Assembly (NCBI GenBank): GCA_963813895.1
Contig: CAWFAS010000001.1
Coordinates: 806,001 to 870,000, forward strand
Reading direction: 5' to 3'
DNA: 64,000 nt
Source: DASZWJ01 sp963813895
Lineage (GTDB): Bacteria; Pseudomonadota; Gammaproteobacteria; JAURND01
Made by a program: the position numbers and the translations under genes. Under the pieces are notes generated by a model. It saw nothing but the letters and a program-made list of their open reading frames with translations. It was not told the DNA's origin and searched no databases. Below, in pieces: positions 27,660 to 37,543 of the stretch. The stretch's first letter is position 1. Each line of letters opens with the position of its first letter.

Positions 27660-27925
27660 TGCTATAGCCTGAAACATTCAGCCACAATATCATTTGTTCA
27701 AATCAAGGGTGCTCACTAATGGATCAAAGCCTGTGTCCTTGCTTCCTTTTTTATTACTTTGAAATTTTAGGCTTCGAAATCATAACATCAAAAACAGGTG
27801 AACCTGTTGAACGTTTTCGCAAATTAATATAAAATAATTCATAATTACTTCTTGAATTTTGTTGAATTAAAATTCTGTCGGCATGGCCCTGCCGTCTGGT
27901 TTTACATATAGATAAGGAAACTAAC

Positions 27926-28615
27926 TTGCAACCCGATATTCGTGTCCTTTTAGTAGACGATCATGACTTAGTGAGAACTGGAATAAAACGCGTTTTAACA
28001 GATGTTCCATACATTAAGGTCGTCGGTGAAGCCAATTCAGGCGAAGAAGCGCTGAACGTTGCGCGCGAAACTAACCCAGAAGTCATCTTGTTGGATTTTA
28101 AAATGCCAAATATGGATGGACTGGAGACTACCAAAGAACTACTAAAAATTGATCCTAATCTTAAAATTTTAATGGTTAGCGTCTGCTTAGATGAGTTATT
28201 GCTACCGAAATTGTTCAAAGAAGGAGTTTGCGGCTACTATAGCAAAAGCGGTAGCGTAGAAGAAATGATCAAAGCCATCAAGCTGGTGTATGAAGGACAG
28301 CGTTATATTAGTCCAGTGCTGACCCAACAGCTAGGTTTGAAAAGCCTTGATTCTGGGGATTTGTTTATCTTCGATGTGTTATCTGAGCGTGAGCTTCAGG
28401 TTGTATTGATGATTGTAGATGGCCTGACGATTCATGAAATATCAGAAAAGTTGAGTATAAATCGTAAAACAATTAACAGCTACCGCAGTCGGTCCTTCCA
28501 GAAGCTAAATGTGAAAAACGATGTAGAGCTAACGTTGTTAGCTGCGCGTCAAGGATTGATAGATACGTTTGATCCAACATCTCAGGAGCAATCTCCCTCT
28601 GAAACTGAAACATGA
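27926..28615 (+). CDS. uvrY: Response regulator of the UvrY/GacA/LetA type
   Basis: 229 residues: receiver domain (5-120) with D11, D12 and phospho-acceptor D57 (VILLDFKMP), the conserved K of YYSKSG, then a LuxR-type helix-turn-helix (about 148-212; LSERELQVVLMIVDGLTIHE). In gammaproteobacteria this regulator, paired with a BarA/LetS/GacS kinase, switches on small RNAs that titrate CsrA. In Legionella it controls transition to the transmissive phase. The start is a TTG at 27926 behind AAGGAAA, a choice supported by the receiver beginning at once (IRVLLVDDHD). The stop overlaps the uvrC ATG by four bases (ATGA), the classical uvrY-uvrC arrangement. Confidence 0.92.
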   Translation: MQPDIRVLLVDDHDLVRTGIKRVLTDVPYIKVVGEANSGEEALNVARETNPEVILLDFKMPNMDGLETTKELLKIDPNLKILMVSVCLDELLLPKLFKEGVCGYYSKSGSVEEMIKAIKLVYEGQRYISPVLTQQLGLKSLDSGDLFIFDVLSERELQVVLMIVDGLTIHEISEKLSINRKTINSYRSRSFQKLNVKNDVELTLLAARQGLIDTFDPTSQEQSPSETET

Positions 28616-30438
28616 GCTCATTTGATCCGAAGGCATTTGTGGAAACGCTTCCAGCGCGTCCCGGTGTTTATCAAATGTGTAATTCTTTAGGACAAGTATT
28701 ATATGTAGGGAAGGCGCGTAATCTTAGAGATAGAGTAGGGAGTTATTTTCGTACAGTAATACTCGACACCAAAACGCGTGCATTGGTGCAGCAAATTAGT
28801 GCAATTACGGTCACTGTAACGCATAGTGAGAATGAAGCGTTACTGCTAGAAAGTAACCTGATCAAAAAATTACATCCGCGCTACAATATTTTATTGCGGG
28901 ATGACAAATCTTATCCCTATTTATTCCTTTCAGCTCATCAAGATTTTCCGCGCCTAACCTTTCATCGCGGTCCACAGCGAGAGAAAGGAGAATATTTTGG
29001 GCCATATCCCAGTGCTGCCGCCGTTCATGAAACGCTAGATTTATTGCAAAAATTATTCAAGATCCGCCAATGCAGCGATCCCTTTTTTAAAAGCCGTACC
29101 CGCCCCTGTCTGCAATATCAAATTAAACGTTGCACGGCGCCCTGCGTCGGATTCGTAGATATTACTAACTACCAGGAAAATGTACATCACGCGCGACTGT
29201 TTTTGCAGGGTAAAAATGAAGCCGTAATGCAAGAGCTTGCCAACAATATGGAACAAGCAGCTAAATCACTGCAGTTTGAACAGGCAGCGCGTTATCGCGA
29301 TACCATCACTACTATGCGTTCTATCCAAGAGCGTCAATATGTCAGTTTGCATGAAGGCGATGTCGATGTAATTGCTGTGGCTACTAAAGAAGGGATCGTA
29401 TGTTTAGAGGTACTTTATATTCGCGGTGGTAGATTATTAGGAAATAAATCTTTTTTCCCTAAAGCTCCGCCTGGGTCTGGAGAAGAAGAAGCTTTGTCGG
29501 CATTTTTACCGCAATACTATTTAAGTTCACAACGCGGTGAAATTTTACCGCAAAAAATTTATATCAATCTGAATTTAGCCGAAGGTCAATGGATAGAGGA
29601 TGCGTTAAGTGAGCAATGGCAGCGCAAGGTGATTTTAACTACTCCTTTGCGTGGTCAGCCACGGCGCTGGCTTAATATGGCATTGCTCAATGCTGGGCAT
29701 TCTTTAACCATCCATCTCTCCAATAAGTTACATTATTATCAGTGGCTGGAAGCCCTACAAAAAGAATTTCGCTTACCTAATTTACCGCAGCGACTTGAAT
29801 GCTTTGATATTAGTCATACTATGGGCGAAGCGACTGTGGCTTCTTGTGTAGTGTTTGGTGTCGAGGGTCCATTAAAGAGTGATTATCGGCGATTTAATAT
29901 CAAGGGTGTGGTTGCTGGAGATGATTACGGGGCTATGAAGCAGGCATTGGTACGGCACTTTACACGCCTAAAAACAGCAGGGGCAGAGGTGCCGGATATT
30001 TTAATTATTGATGGCGGTAAAGGGCAATTGGCAGTAACTGAACAGGTATTGGAAGAATTGCAAGTAGTAGGTGTCACCTTGCTAGCTGTAGCCAAGGGCC
30101 CCACTCGCAAGCCGGGGTTGGAGACCATTTTTCGGTCGGGGCAACTTGAGCCTTGGCATCTTGCACCGGATTCTATGGTTCTGCATCTAATCCAACGTAT
30201 TCGTGATGAAGCCCATCGCTTTGCCATTACTGGGCATCGTCAACAGCGCGGCAAAGCAAGATCGGTATCGCCGTTAGAGGCGATTCCTGGAATTGGCCCT
30301 AAGCGCCGCCGAGAATTGCTAAAACATTTTGGCGGTTTGCAGGGGATTTTACGTAGTAGTGTCAATGAATTGGCCAAGGTGCCAGGCGTTAATTTGGATT
30401 TGGCGCAGCGGATATATGATAGCTTGCATGGGGAATGA
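28612..30438 (+). CDS. uvrC: UvrABC excinuclease subunit C
   Basis: 608 residues (E. coli 610). It makes the two incisions in nucleotide excision repair. Order: GIY-YIG nuclease (about 14-92; PGVYQMCNSLGQVLYVGKAR), UVR motif (about 200-235; EAVMQELANNMEQAAKSLQFE), RNase H-like nuclease domain (about 380-535; LECFDISHTMGE and DILIIDGGKGQL), and C-terminal tandem helix-hairpin-helix (about 550-605; LEAIPGIGPKRRRELLKHFG). It is translationally coupled to uvrY and followed by pgsA and tRNA-Gly, the same order as in E. coli. Confidence 0.96.
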   Translation: MSSFDPKAFVETLPARPGVYQMCNSLGQVLYVGKARNLRDRVGSYFRTVILDTKTRALVQQISAITVTVTHSENEALLLESNLIKKLHPRYNILLRDDKSYPYLFLSAHQDFPRLTFHRGPQREKGEYFGPYPSAAAVHETLDLLQKLFKIRQCSDPFFKSRTRPCLQYQIKRCTAPCVGFVDITNYQENVHHARLFLQGKNEAVMQELANNMEQAAKSLQFEQAARYRDTITTMRSIQERQYVSLHEGDVDVIAVATKEGIVCLEVLYIRGGRLLGNKSFFPKAPPGSGEEEALSAFLPQYYLSSQRGEILPQKIYINLNLAEGQWIEDALSEQWQRKVILTTPLRGQPRRWLNMALLNAGHSLTIHLSNKLHYYQWLEALQKEFRLPNLPQRLECFDISHTMGEATVASCVVFGVEGPLKSDYRRFNIKGVVAGDDYGAMKQALVRHFTRLKTAGAEVPDILIIDGGKGQLAVTEQVLEELQVVGVTLLAVAKGPTRKPGLETIFRSGQLEPWHLAPDSMVLHLIQRIRDEAHRFAITGHRQQRGKARSVSPLEAIPGIGPKRRRELLKHFGGLQGILRSSVNELAKVPGVNLDLAQRIYDSLHGE

Positions 30439-30550
30439 TGAGGAATATCGGTCAATTCTTACCTTGCAGGCCTCTACGGGCACTCTGTATCCTGAAAGAC
30501 CAGATAATTAAAGCTTTCAAATAAACCCCGCTCATTGGTAGAATAGCAGT

Positions 30551-31114
30551 ATGACTATACCTAATTTACTTACCTTTTCACGCATCCTGCTAATTCCCAT
30601 ATTCGTGGTATTTTTCTACTTACCCGTTTCATGGGGACATGTGGGTGCCGCTATACTATTTACCGTTGCTGCCATCACTGATTGGCTGGATGGATATTTA
30701 GCGCGCAATCTAAAGCAGGGTACGCGCTTTGGATCCTTTTTAGACCCAGTTGCTGACAAACTGGCCGTTGCTGTTGCCTTGGTATTGATCGTAGGCGAAA
30801 TGGGTTCAGCCTATGTGGCGATCCCCGCTGCGATTATCGTTGGACGCGAGATCGTTATTTCTGGATTACGTGAATGGATGGCTGAGATTGGTAAACGTAC
30901 CAGCGTTAGCGTCAATTCGATGGGGAAAATCAAAACCGTAGTACAAATGGTATCGCTGATCATATTGTTATTATACAAACCTAGCGGACTGATGTTAGTG
31001 AAAGTATTGGGTCTGGTTTTATTGTATGTAGCAGTTTTATTAACTTTATGGTCAATGATTATGTATTTAAAAGCTGCATGGACGGACTTGACTTTATCCA
31101 CAAATAAAGAATAA
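30551..31114 (+). CDS. pgsA: CDP-diacylglycerol-glycerol-3-phosphate 3-phosphatidyltransferase
   Basis: 187 residues; makes phosphatidylglycerol phosphate in the inner membrane. The CDP-alcohol phosphotransferase motif is visible as DWLDGYLAR followed by GSFLDPVADKL (D..DG..AR...G...D...D). Several hydrophobic segments follow. The length matches the family (E. coli 182). It is part of the conserved uvrY-uvrC-pgsA-glycine tRNA block, with a 112-base gap after uvrC. Confidence 0.95.
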   Translation: MTIPNLLTFSRILLIPIFVVFFYLPVSWGHVGAAILFTVAAITDWLDGYLARNLKQGTRFGSFLDPVADKLAVAVALVLIVGEMGSAYVAIPAAIIVGREIVISGLREWMAEIGKRTSVSVNSMGKIKTVVQMVSLIILLLYKPSGLMLVKVLGLVLLYVAVLLTLWSMIMYLKAAWTDLTLSTNKE

Positions 31115-31169
31115 TACACATCCCTCATCCCTTTGGCTGATTTAGAATGCTAAAGGACAAATTCACCCC

Positions 31170-31245
<76 letters not shown>

Positions 31246-31251
31246 TTAAAA

Positions 31252-34200
31252 TCAATAAGTTATAAATTTTTTCCTCTCATGAAATTTCGTGTGCTTCCAT
31301 AGTAAATATACCGTAGGTATCACAATCAGGGTTAACGCCGTTGCGGTGACCATGCCGCCTATCATGGGCGCTGCAATACGGCGCATGACTTCTGATCCAG
31401 TGCCACCAAAAAACATGATAGGCAGTAAGCCGCCTATGATGGCAAAAACAGTCATCATTTTGGGTCTTAAACGCAGCAGTGCGCCTTCAACCACGGCACT
31501 CTCTACATCTTCCCGGGTCAGGGTGCGTTTTTCCTCGATAACCTGTTGTTGCCGCTTCGCCCATGCTTGGTTGAGAAACACCAGCATGATTATGCCTGTT
31601 TCCGCCGCAACGCCCGCTAAAGCAATAAAACCAACACCGACAGCCACAGAGAAGTGATAACCCAGTAGATACAATAGCCAGATACCACCGACCAATGCCA
31701 GAGGCAATGTAGCCAGGATAATAATGACTTCTGTAAAGCGTCTGAAATTAAGATAAAGCAGCAGAAAAATGATTGCCAGGGTAACTGGGGCCACCATAGT
31801 TAAACGCTCTTTGGCGCGTTCTAAATATTCGTATTGTCCCGACCAGGTGAGGGAATATCCGGCCGGGAGTTTGATCTGCTCATTAATCTTCTGTTGGGCA
31901 TCATGCACATATGAGCTAATATCACGCCCAGCCATATCGATATAGACCCAACCATTTAAACGCGCATTTTCACTGCGAATCATCTCAGGGCCTTCAGTGA
32001 TTTCAACTTGCGCTACTTCACCCAGAGGAATCACAGCACCCATAGGCGTTACAATAGGCAACTGGCGCAATTTTTCCAATGAATCACGTAAATCGCGGGG
32101 ATAACGCAGGTTGACGGGATAACGCTCTCTGCCCTCGACGGTTTGCGTTATATTCATGCCACCCACAGCGGTTTCGACAATGTCTTGGATATCTTCAATG
32201 TTGAGTCCATAACGTGCCGCCGATAACCGGTTAATATCAATTGTGATATAGCGGGCGCTACCTACGCGTTCGGCAAACACGGAAACAGTGCCGGTTACTT
32301 GTTTGATCGCAGTTTCGATTTGCTCGCCAATGGTTTGAATGACATTTAAATCAGGGCCAGCAATCTTGATTCCCACTGGTGTTTTGATTCCCGTTGCCAG
32401 CATATCAATGCGCGTGCGTATCGGCATCACCCAAGCATTAGATAAACCAGGTATTTTTAACCTTGATTCCAATTCCGCACGTAATTTATCCATAGTCATA
32501 CCCGATCGCCAGGTATTTTTCGGTTTGAATTGAATGGTAGTTTCAGCCATAGACAATGGCGCGGGGTCAGTGGCGGTTTCCGCACGACCGATTTTGCCAA
32601 ATACGGTATCTACTTCGGGAATGGTTTTAATGAGCTTATCTGTTTGTTGCAGAAGTTGCTGCGCCTTGCCGATTGAAATGCCAGGAAATGTCGTGGGCAT
32701 ATACAACAGATCACCTTCATCCAGTTCCGGCATAAATTCAGCACCCAGATGAGCAGCAGGCCAAAACCCGATCAATATGATCACCAGTGCAACAGCCAAA
32801 ACGATTTTAGGCGCTTTTAATATCATCCGGATCACTGGACGATAAGCCGCGATCAATGCGCGGTTTAAAGGATTTTGTTGTTCTGGTTTTATTTTACCTC
32901 GAATCAGATAACCCATGAGCATAGGCACCAGCGTAATGGACAGGATCGCAGCCGCCGCCATCGCGTAAGTTTTGGTATAAGCCAGCGGGGTAAATAACCG
33001 TCCTTCTTGTGCCTGCAGTGTAAAAATGGGCAAAAAACTGAAAGTAATAATCAACAGCGAAAAAAACAAGGGTGGCCCAACTTCCAGCGCGGCCTGTTGC
33101 ATGATCTGCCAGCGGTTTTCGGTAGTCGCGGGCGTGTGTTCTAAATGCTTATGCGTGTTTTCAATCATGACGATGGCGGCATCGACCATCGCACCGATCG
33201 CAATAGCGATACCGCCCAGTGACATGATGTTGGCATTAATGCCTTGCAGGTGCATCACAATCAAAGCCATTAATATGCCGATGGGCAGACTGATGATAAT
33301 GACTAGCGACGAACGAAAATGAAACAGAAATGCAATACAAATCAGCGACACCACTATAAATTCTTCAACTAATTTATCTCGCAAGGTATTAATCGCCCGC
33401 TGAATTAAACTGGATCGATCATAAGTGGTGATGATTTGTACGCCAGGCGGTAGGCTTTTTTGTAGTTGCGCCAATTTTTCTTTAACGCCGGCGATGGTTT
33501 GCATAGCGTTTTGTCCAAAACGCATGACGATAATGCCCCCCACCACTTCCCCTTCACCATTTAACTCAGCAATGCCGCGGCGCATTTCTGGCCCAAGTTG
33601 TATGGAAGCCACATCTTTCAATAAAATGGGTACGCCATTTTTTCCTAAACCCACCGGGACTTGCTCAATATCCTGTATGGACTGCAGATAACCCTTGGCT
33701 CTGACCATGTATTCGGCTTCGCCCATTTCAATCGCGGAGCCTCCTGCCTCCCGATTACCCCGCTGCACAGCACGCTGCACTTGATCGAGTGTCATACCAT
33801 AAGCGCGCAGAAGATTGGGATCTAAGGTAATCTGATATTGTTTGACCATGCCGCCCACCGTGGCCACCTCAGCCACTCCCGGGGTTTTTTGCAGTTCATA
33901 TTTGAGAAACCAATTTTGCAGACTGGTTAATTGCGCCAAATCATGTTGGCCGCTGCGATCGATGAGCGCATATTCATACACCCAACCCACACCTGTGGCA
34001 TCGGGGCCGAGGGAAATTTTAGCGCCGGAAGGCAAGCGGGGAGTGATGCTGCTTAAATATTCCAACACACGCGAACGCGCCCAATACAAATCCGTGCCAT
34101 CTTTGAAGATCACGTAAACATAAGACACACCAAATCCTGATTCGCCGCGCACCGTGACTGCACCAGGCACTGCCAGCATCGCAGTGGTGAGAGGATAGGT

Positions 34201-34395
34201 AACCTGGTCTTCTACTACCTGTGGCGCTTGCCCCGGAAAGTCCGTTTTTATAATGACCTGCACATCCGACAAATCCGGAATCGCATCCACCGTGGTGTTG
34301 CGAAGGGTGAAAATTCCCCAGAATACTAATAACGCGGTCATTAACAAAATCAGCAATCGGTTTTGTATTGACCAGCGAATGATGACTCCAATCAT
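31252..34395 (-). CDS. cusA: Copper/silver efflux RND pump, inner-membrane subunit (CusA-like)
   Basis: 1047 residues, the exact length of E. coli CusA. It is a proton-driven pump exporting Cu(I)/Ag(I) across the envelope as a trimer. Signatures: an N-terminal helix, the VDAIPDLSDVQVIIKTDFPG porter region, two sets of RND transmembrane helices (about 340-530 and 870-1040), and the three methionines that bind Cu(I) in E. coli, recognisable as LLYMPTTFPGI, PLSMAETTI and RIDMLATGI. This points to monovalent copper or silver rather than the zinc/cobalt class. Its ATG overlaps the cusB stop (ATGA), so the two are co-translated. Confidence 0.93.
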   Translation of the reverse strand: MIGVIIRWSIQNRLLILLMTALLVFWGIFTLRNTTVDAIPDLSDVQVIIKTDFPGQAPQVVEDQVTYPLTTAMLAVPGAVTVRGESGFGVSYVYVIFKDGTDLYWARSRVLEYLSSITPRLPSGAKISLGPDATGVGWVYEYALIDRSGQHDLAQLTSLQNWFLKYELQKTPGVAEVATVGGMVKQYQITLDPNLLRAYGMTLDQVQRAVQRGNREAGGSAIEMGEAEYMVRAKGYLQSIQDIEQVPVGLGKNGVPILLKDVASIQLGPEMRRGIAELNGEGEVVGGIIVMRFGQNAMQTIAGVKEKLAQLQKSLPPGVQIITTYDRSSLIQRAINTLRDKLVEEFIVVSLICIAFLFHFRSSLVIIISLPIGILMALIVMHLQGINANIMSLGGIAIAIGAMVDAAIVMIENTHKHLEHTPATTENRWQIMQQAALEVGPPLFFSLLIITFSFLPIFTLQAQEGRLFTPLAYTKTYAMAAAAILSITLVPMLMGYLIRGKIKPEQQNPLNRALIAAYRPVIRMILKAPKIVLAVALVIILIGFWPAAHLGAEFMPELDEGDLLYMPTTFPGISIGKAQQLLQQTDKLIKTIPEVDTVFGKIGRAETATDPAPLSMAETTIQFKPKNTWRSGMTMDKLRAELESRLKIPGLSNAWVMPIRTRIDMLATGIKTPVGIKIAGPDLNVIQTIGEQIETAIKQVTGTVSVFAERVGSARYITIDINRLSAARYGLNIEDIQDIVETAVGGMNITQTVEGRERYPVNLRYPRDLRDSLEKLRQLPIVTPMGAVIPLGEVAQVEITEGPEMIRSENARLNGWVYIDMAGRDISSYVHDAQQKINEQIKLPAGYSLTWSGQYEYLERAKERLTMVAPVTLAIIFLLLYLNFRRFTEVIIILATLPLALVGGIWLLYLLGYHFSVAVGVGFIALAGVAAETGIIMLVFLNQAWAKRQQQVIEEKRTLTREDVESAVVEGALLRLRPKMMTVFAIIGGLLPIMFFGGTGSEVMRRIAAPMIGGMVTATALTLIVIPTVYLLWKHTKFHERKKFITY

Positions 34396-35627
34396 GGGGC
34401 AGTCTCTTGCTTTGCATTCTCTGTCGGCTGCGACAACCGCTCCGAACCCGCTTTTAAGTTAGCTTCCGAATCCAGGAGAAATTGCCCGGAGATCACTACA
34501 GATTCATTAGCTTGCAAGCCAGATAGAATTTCTACCTGATTGCCGGATTCCAGCCCGGCGACAACTTCGCGCACTTGAAACCGACCATTTCCCAATGCCA
34601 CAACCACTCGATCACCCTGGCCGCTGCGAATGAGGGCTTCTAAGGGAATCGTTAATACATTTTGTTTAGGTTGCGCCTGCAGGGTGATCGTGGCATACAT
34701 ATCCGGTTTTAACAGGTTGCCGGGATTATCAAAACGAAACCGTACTTTCAGGGTGCGTGTGGTCGGATCAACCTGGGGATAAATATAATCCACCATGCCA
34801 TGCCACACCTTGCCCGGGAAAGCAGATACCTGGATTTCAGCGGGTTCACCCGCTTTCACCCAGGCTGCCTGATCTTCGAAAATCTGCGCTATAACCCAGA
34901 TAGTGGATAAATCCGCCAGGCTCATGATTTCTTTATCAGGTGTCACTTGCATACCTTCGCGCACATTCAGCACGGCTACAATCCCATCCTGTGGTGAATA
35001 GATATTAATTAATTGGCTCGCTTTACGGGTAGTTTTTAACTCCTGTATCTGTGATTGCGCGATCTGTAGTGCCTGCAATTTTTTATAAGAAGCTGTGATT
35101 AAGTCCCTGTCACTGCTGGCTAAGGCAATGAGATATTCTTCTTCTGCATTTACTAACATGGGAGAATACAGTTGTAATAATAATTGGCCTTTTTTTACTG
35201 GCTCCCCTGATGACTTTATCAGCAGATTTCTTATCCAGCCATCGGCGTAAGTATGAATGTGACTGATCTTATTTTCATTGGGCGTTACATAACCCACGGT
35301 ATTGATGCTTTGAGCCAGCGATCCCTGAATGACAGGAGCTGTGCGCACACCGAGATTATTAATCACGTCGGGAGAAATACGCACGATGGATTGATCTTCA
35401 CTGGCTGCGTTATTCGCGTAGACCGGTGTTAATTCCATTCCCATATGTGATTTACCTGGACCCGGGTAATGCACTGTGGGTTCCATGGTGTCAACCCAAT
35501 ATAATGGTTTTTTTTGTTCCACAGTGACGTTAGTGTTTGAGAAAAATAGGTGATGACCCAGCAGGATGACCACAAGGATAATTAACAAAATAATGATTAT
35601 TTGTTTACGTGCATTCTTTGGGTTCAT
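34392..35627 (-). CDS. cusB: Copper/silver efflux periplasmic adaptor (CusB-like)
   Basis: 411 residues; membrane-fusion protein linking CusA to an outer-membrane channel. An N-terminal hydrophobic segment (about 9-28) anchors it. Residues around 45-70 (VDTMEPTVHYPGPGKSHMGM) reproduce the E. coli CusB metal-binding segment with its three methionines. A helical hairpin (about 150-210), a lipoyl-like half-motif region and beta-barrel follow (NVREGMQVTPDKEIMSLADL). The start overlaps the stop of the truncated outer-membrane factor remnant upstream (ATGA), as expected in a cusCBA operon. Confidence 0.92.
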   Translation of the reverse strand: MNPKNARKQIIIILLIILVVILLGHHLFFSNTNVTVEQKKPLYWVDTMEPTVHYPGPGKSHMGMELTPVYANNAASEDQSIVRISPDVINNLGVRTAPVIQGSLAQSINTVGYVTPNENKISHIHTYADGWIRNLLIKSSGEPVKKGQLLLQLYSPMLVNAEEEYLIALASSDRDLITASYKKLQALQIAQSQIQELKTTRKASQLINIYSPQDGIVAVLNVREGMQVTPDKEIMSLADLSTIWVIAQIFEDQAAWVKAGEPAEIQVSAFPGKVWHGMVDYIYPQVDPTTRTLKVRFRFDNPGNLLKPDMYATITLQAQPKQNVLTIPLEALIRSGQGDRVVVALGNGRFQVREVVAGLESGNQVEILSGLQANESVVISGQFLLDSEANLKAGSERLSQPTENAKQETAP

Positions 35628-35881
35628 GATAACAGCCCTTCAAAATAGAGTAATGCCACACGCGCCTTGGCGCGTTCTACCTGAATCTGTAATTGTTCTA
35701 ACTGAATGGCAAGCACATTTGACTTTGCTCGTAGCACAGAGGTGAAATCAGCCGTTGTGCTTTGATAGGCAAGCAATGTGGCCCGTTCATTTTGAATAGC
35801 TTCGGGCACTAATTGTTTTTGATATAGCGTGACACGTTTGGAGAGTTGTTGATATAAGGCGTATTGAGTCTGTAAGTCTTT
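35624..35881 (-). pseudogene. 3' remnant of an outer-membrane efflux factor (CusC/TolC-like)
   Basis: The open frame gives about 85 residues ending AKARVALLYFEGLLS. The pattern VTLYQKQLVPEAIQNERATL and LLAYQSTTADFTSVLRA matches the last helical repeat of outer-membrane efflux proteins. There is no start; the frame runs upstream into a TAA at 35882-35884, next to unrelated sequence and a family D element. The gene has lost roughly the first four fifths. The pump must use another outer-membrane channel or be inactive. Confidence 0.75.
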
Positions 35882-35936
35882 TTATGGAGAAATTTGTAAC
35901 TATACAAATAATTAAGACTTGCACGTTGCATATCGA

Positions 35937-36225
35937 TATACCCGTTCCACTTAGGATTTCGGTGTTAGAGTAGTCCAGCTTGTGCTGAGATTTGTTCGAT
36001 CTGATTGAGTAAAAACGCAGGAATAGTCGACTTGTCGTCCCGGCAGGAAGCCGGGATCCAGTTCACAGGATGTGAAAGTTTCGCTTCCTGCGCCCTGGAT
36101 CCCGGCTTCCTGCCGGGACGACTATGTCGGTTATTCTTATTTCGAGTTTTTACGATTGAAGATCGGACGAAGATTAGTGCAAGATGGGCTGCTCTAACAC
36201 CGAAATCCTAAGTGGAACGGGTATA
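35937..36225. mobile_element. MITE family D, copy 1
   Basis: Inverted ends of about 33 bp or more: TATACCCGTTCCACTTAGGA at the left, complementary at the right, continuing through TTCGGTGTTAGAG. TA flanks both ends, as for elements moved by IS630/Tc1-type transposases. The middle contains the palindromic REP core (36034-36122). Other copies: 39449-41149, 44557-44941 and 52520-52704. Confidence 0.85.
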
Positions 36226-36254
36226 GAAATCTTTTTATTCACTTTTCACCTTAA

Positions 36255-36404
36255 CTTGAGAGTCCTAAGTTCCAAGCCAAAAATTCAGGATGCTGGAGAG
36301 AAATATTAAGCGAAGAACACATAAAGAATTTAGTTCCATTTATAATGGAAAAATTGCAACCGTTTTTAAAATCTCATATAAATACTGATCCATTCATTTT
36401 ATGA
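36255..36404 (+). pseudogene. Possible 3' remnant of an unrecognised gene
   Basis: An open stretch without a start, about 49 codons after a stop, ends LVPFIMEKLQPFLKSHINTD and so on. It looks more like protein than its surroundings, but has no start and no family I know. It lies between a family D element and an IS66-like fragment, in a stretch of broken gene ends. Confidence 0.25.
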
Positions 36405-36440
36405 AAATAAAAATTTTAATAATTCAATTTACATTTGGAC

Positions 36441-36578
36441 CTAGAGAATCAAATCTGGCTTTGTCCCCCTAACTGCTTTAAAAGATAAAGAGTCGCTCAA
36501 AACCAGCAATGCCTCAAAGTCCGTCATGGTATGGCAGTTTGGTAGCTCTTTAAAAATATATTCAAAGTAAGCTCCATT
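36441..36578 (-). pseudogene. C-terminal fragment of an IS66-type transposase
   Basis: The minus-strand frame reads NGAYFEYIFKELPNCHTMTD, then FEALLVLSDSL, before TAG at 36441-36443. The pattern (aromatic-rich Y..Y.F.ELP, then DFEALLP) is that of the end of IS66 TnpC proteins. The frame is closed by a stop immediately upstream, so only about 46 codons remain. Confidence 0.45.
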
Positions 36579-36731
36579 TCATTCCTCGATACAAGAGAAT
36601 AATTAACAACTGCCAGCATGCGCGTGGACGATTAGATAACATATTTAATAAACTCTTAATAAATCTCATTTATAGTGGAAAGCAGTGGCAAATTTTCACT
36701 TCCTTATTTGTTTTTAATAAAGTAGATTTTG

Positions 36732-37532
36732 ATGGATGAGCGTAACAAAGGTAAGAATATAGGGCTTTTTGGCAAGGTCGCAGAAAACCTAGACGGAGCA
36801 ATATCAGCAGCTTATCAAGGAGACCCGATAGCCCAATATAATTTAAGAGTTCCTTATTTCAATAGTAGTGGGGTGAAAAAAAATCTTATAGAATTGGCGC
36901 ACTTATATCGTTTAGCGGCTGAACAAGGAGATGCGTCGGCCCAAACTAATTTAGGCATTTGTTATGCTCAAGGACAAGGAGTAGATCAAGACTTTAATGC
37001 GGCTGTTAGGTTATTCAAATTAGCTCCAGATCAAGACTTTGCATCAGCCCAATTCAATCTTGGCGCTTGTTATGTAAAAGGACAAATAGCTAAAGATTAT
37101 GAATTGGATTTTAAATGCTTTAAAAATGCTGCTAATAACGGGTATAAACAGGAAGAAAAGGCTATTGAGCAATTGAAGAAAAGAAATAAAAAACTCAGCG
37201 ATTCTAATCTGTCAGCTCAAACAAATGTGGAAATCCAATATGATTTAGGTCGTAGTTATCAGAAAGGAAATGGGGTAACCAAAGACCCTAAGGAAGAAGT
37301 GCGAATAAATGTACGTTATGAGAATAGCCTTTGGGTGAAAAAAAAACCCGCCCAAAATAAATCACAAACTTTGCCTATAAATAATGACGATAAGGCAAGA
37401 ACAATAAATACAAATTCATATTGGCGTAAAAAAGTTCGAACTCCTTCATCATCCCATTCCACAAATGCGGGCTCAGATGCGCCAACTCAAGGTGATCCTA
37501 CGCTAAAAATTAAAGATGGTCTAGAGAGTTAA
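36732..37532 (+). CDS. Sel1-repeat protein, effector candidate
   Basis: 266 residues from the ATG at 36732 (a TTG precedes it in frame). Sel1-type repeats occupy about 25-130; clear units are LAHLYRLAAEQGDASAQTNL and CYAQGQGVDQDFNAAVRLFK, with a degenerate third. A last half-repeat (IQYDLGRSYQKGNGVTKDP) lies near 172-190. The tail is polar and Ser/Asn-rich. Sel1 proteins mediate protein-protein contacts, and in Legionellales many are type IV secreted. No signal peptide is seen. The DNA is more AT-rich than the core genes. A Dot/Icm substrate is possible but unproven. Confidence 0.75.
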   Translation: MDERNKGKNIGLFGKVAENLDGAISAAYQGDPIAQYNLRVPYFNSSGVKKNLIELAHLYRLAAEQGDASAQTNLGICYAQGQGVDQDFNAAVRLFKLAPDQDFASAQFNLGACYVKGQIAKDYELDFKCFKNAANNGYKQEEKAIEQLKKRNKKLSDSNLSAQTNVEIQYDLGRSYQKGNGVTKDPKEEVRINVRYENSLWVKKKPAQNKSQTLPINNDDKARTINTNSYWRKKVRTPSSSHSTNAGSDAPTQGDPTLKIKDGLES

Positions 37533-37543
37533 ATTTTGGATTT

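Noticed and set aside
36005..36211. Frames of 64-68 codons with almost identical protein at 36005 and 44748
   Set aside because: The similarity is due to the shared MITE family D and REP core, which is palindromic and shows no coding signature.
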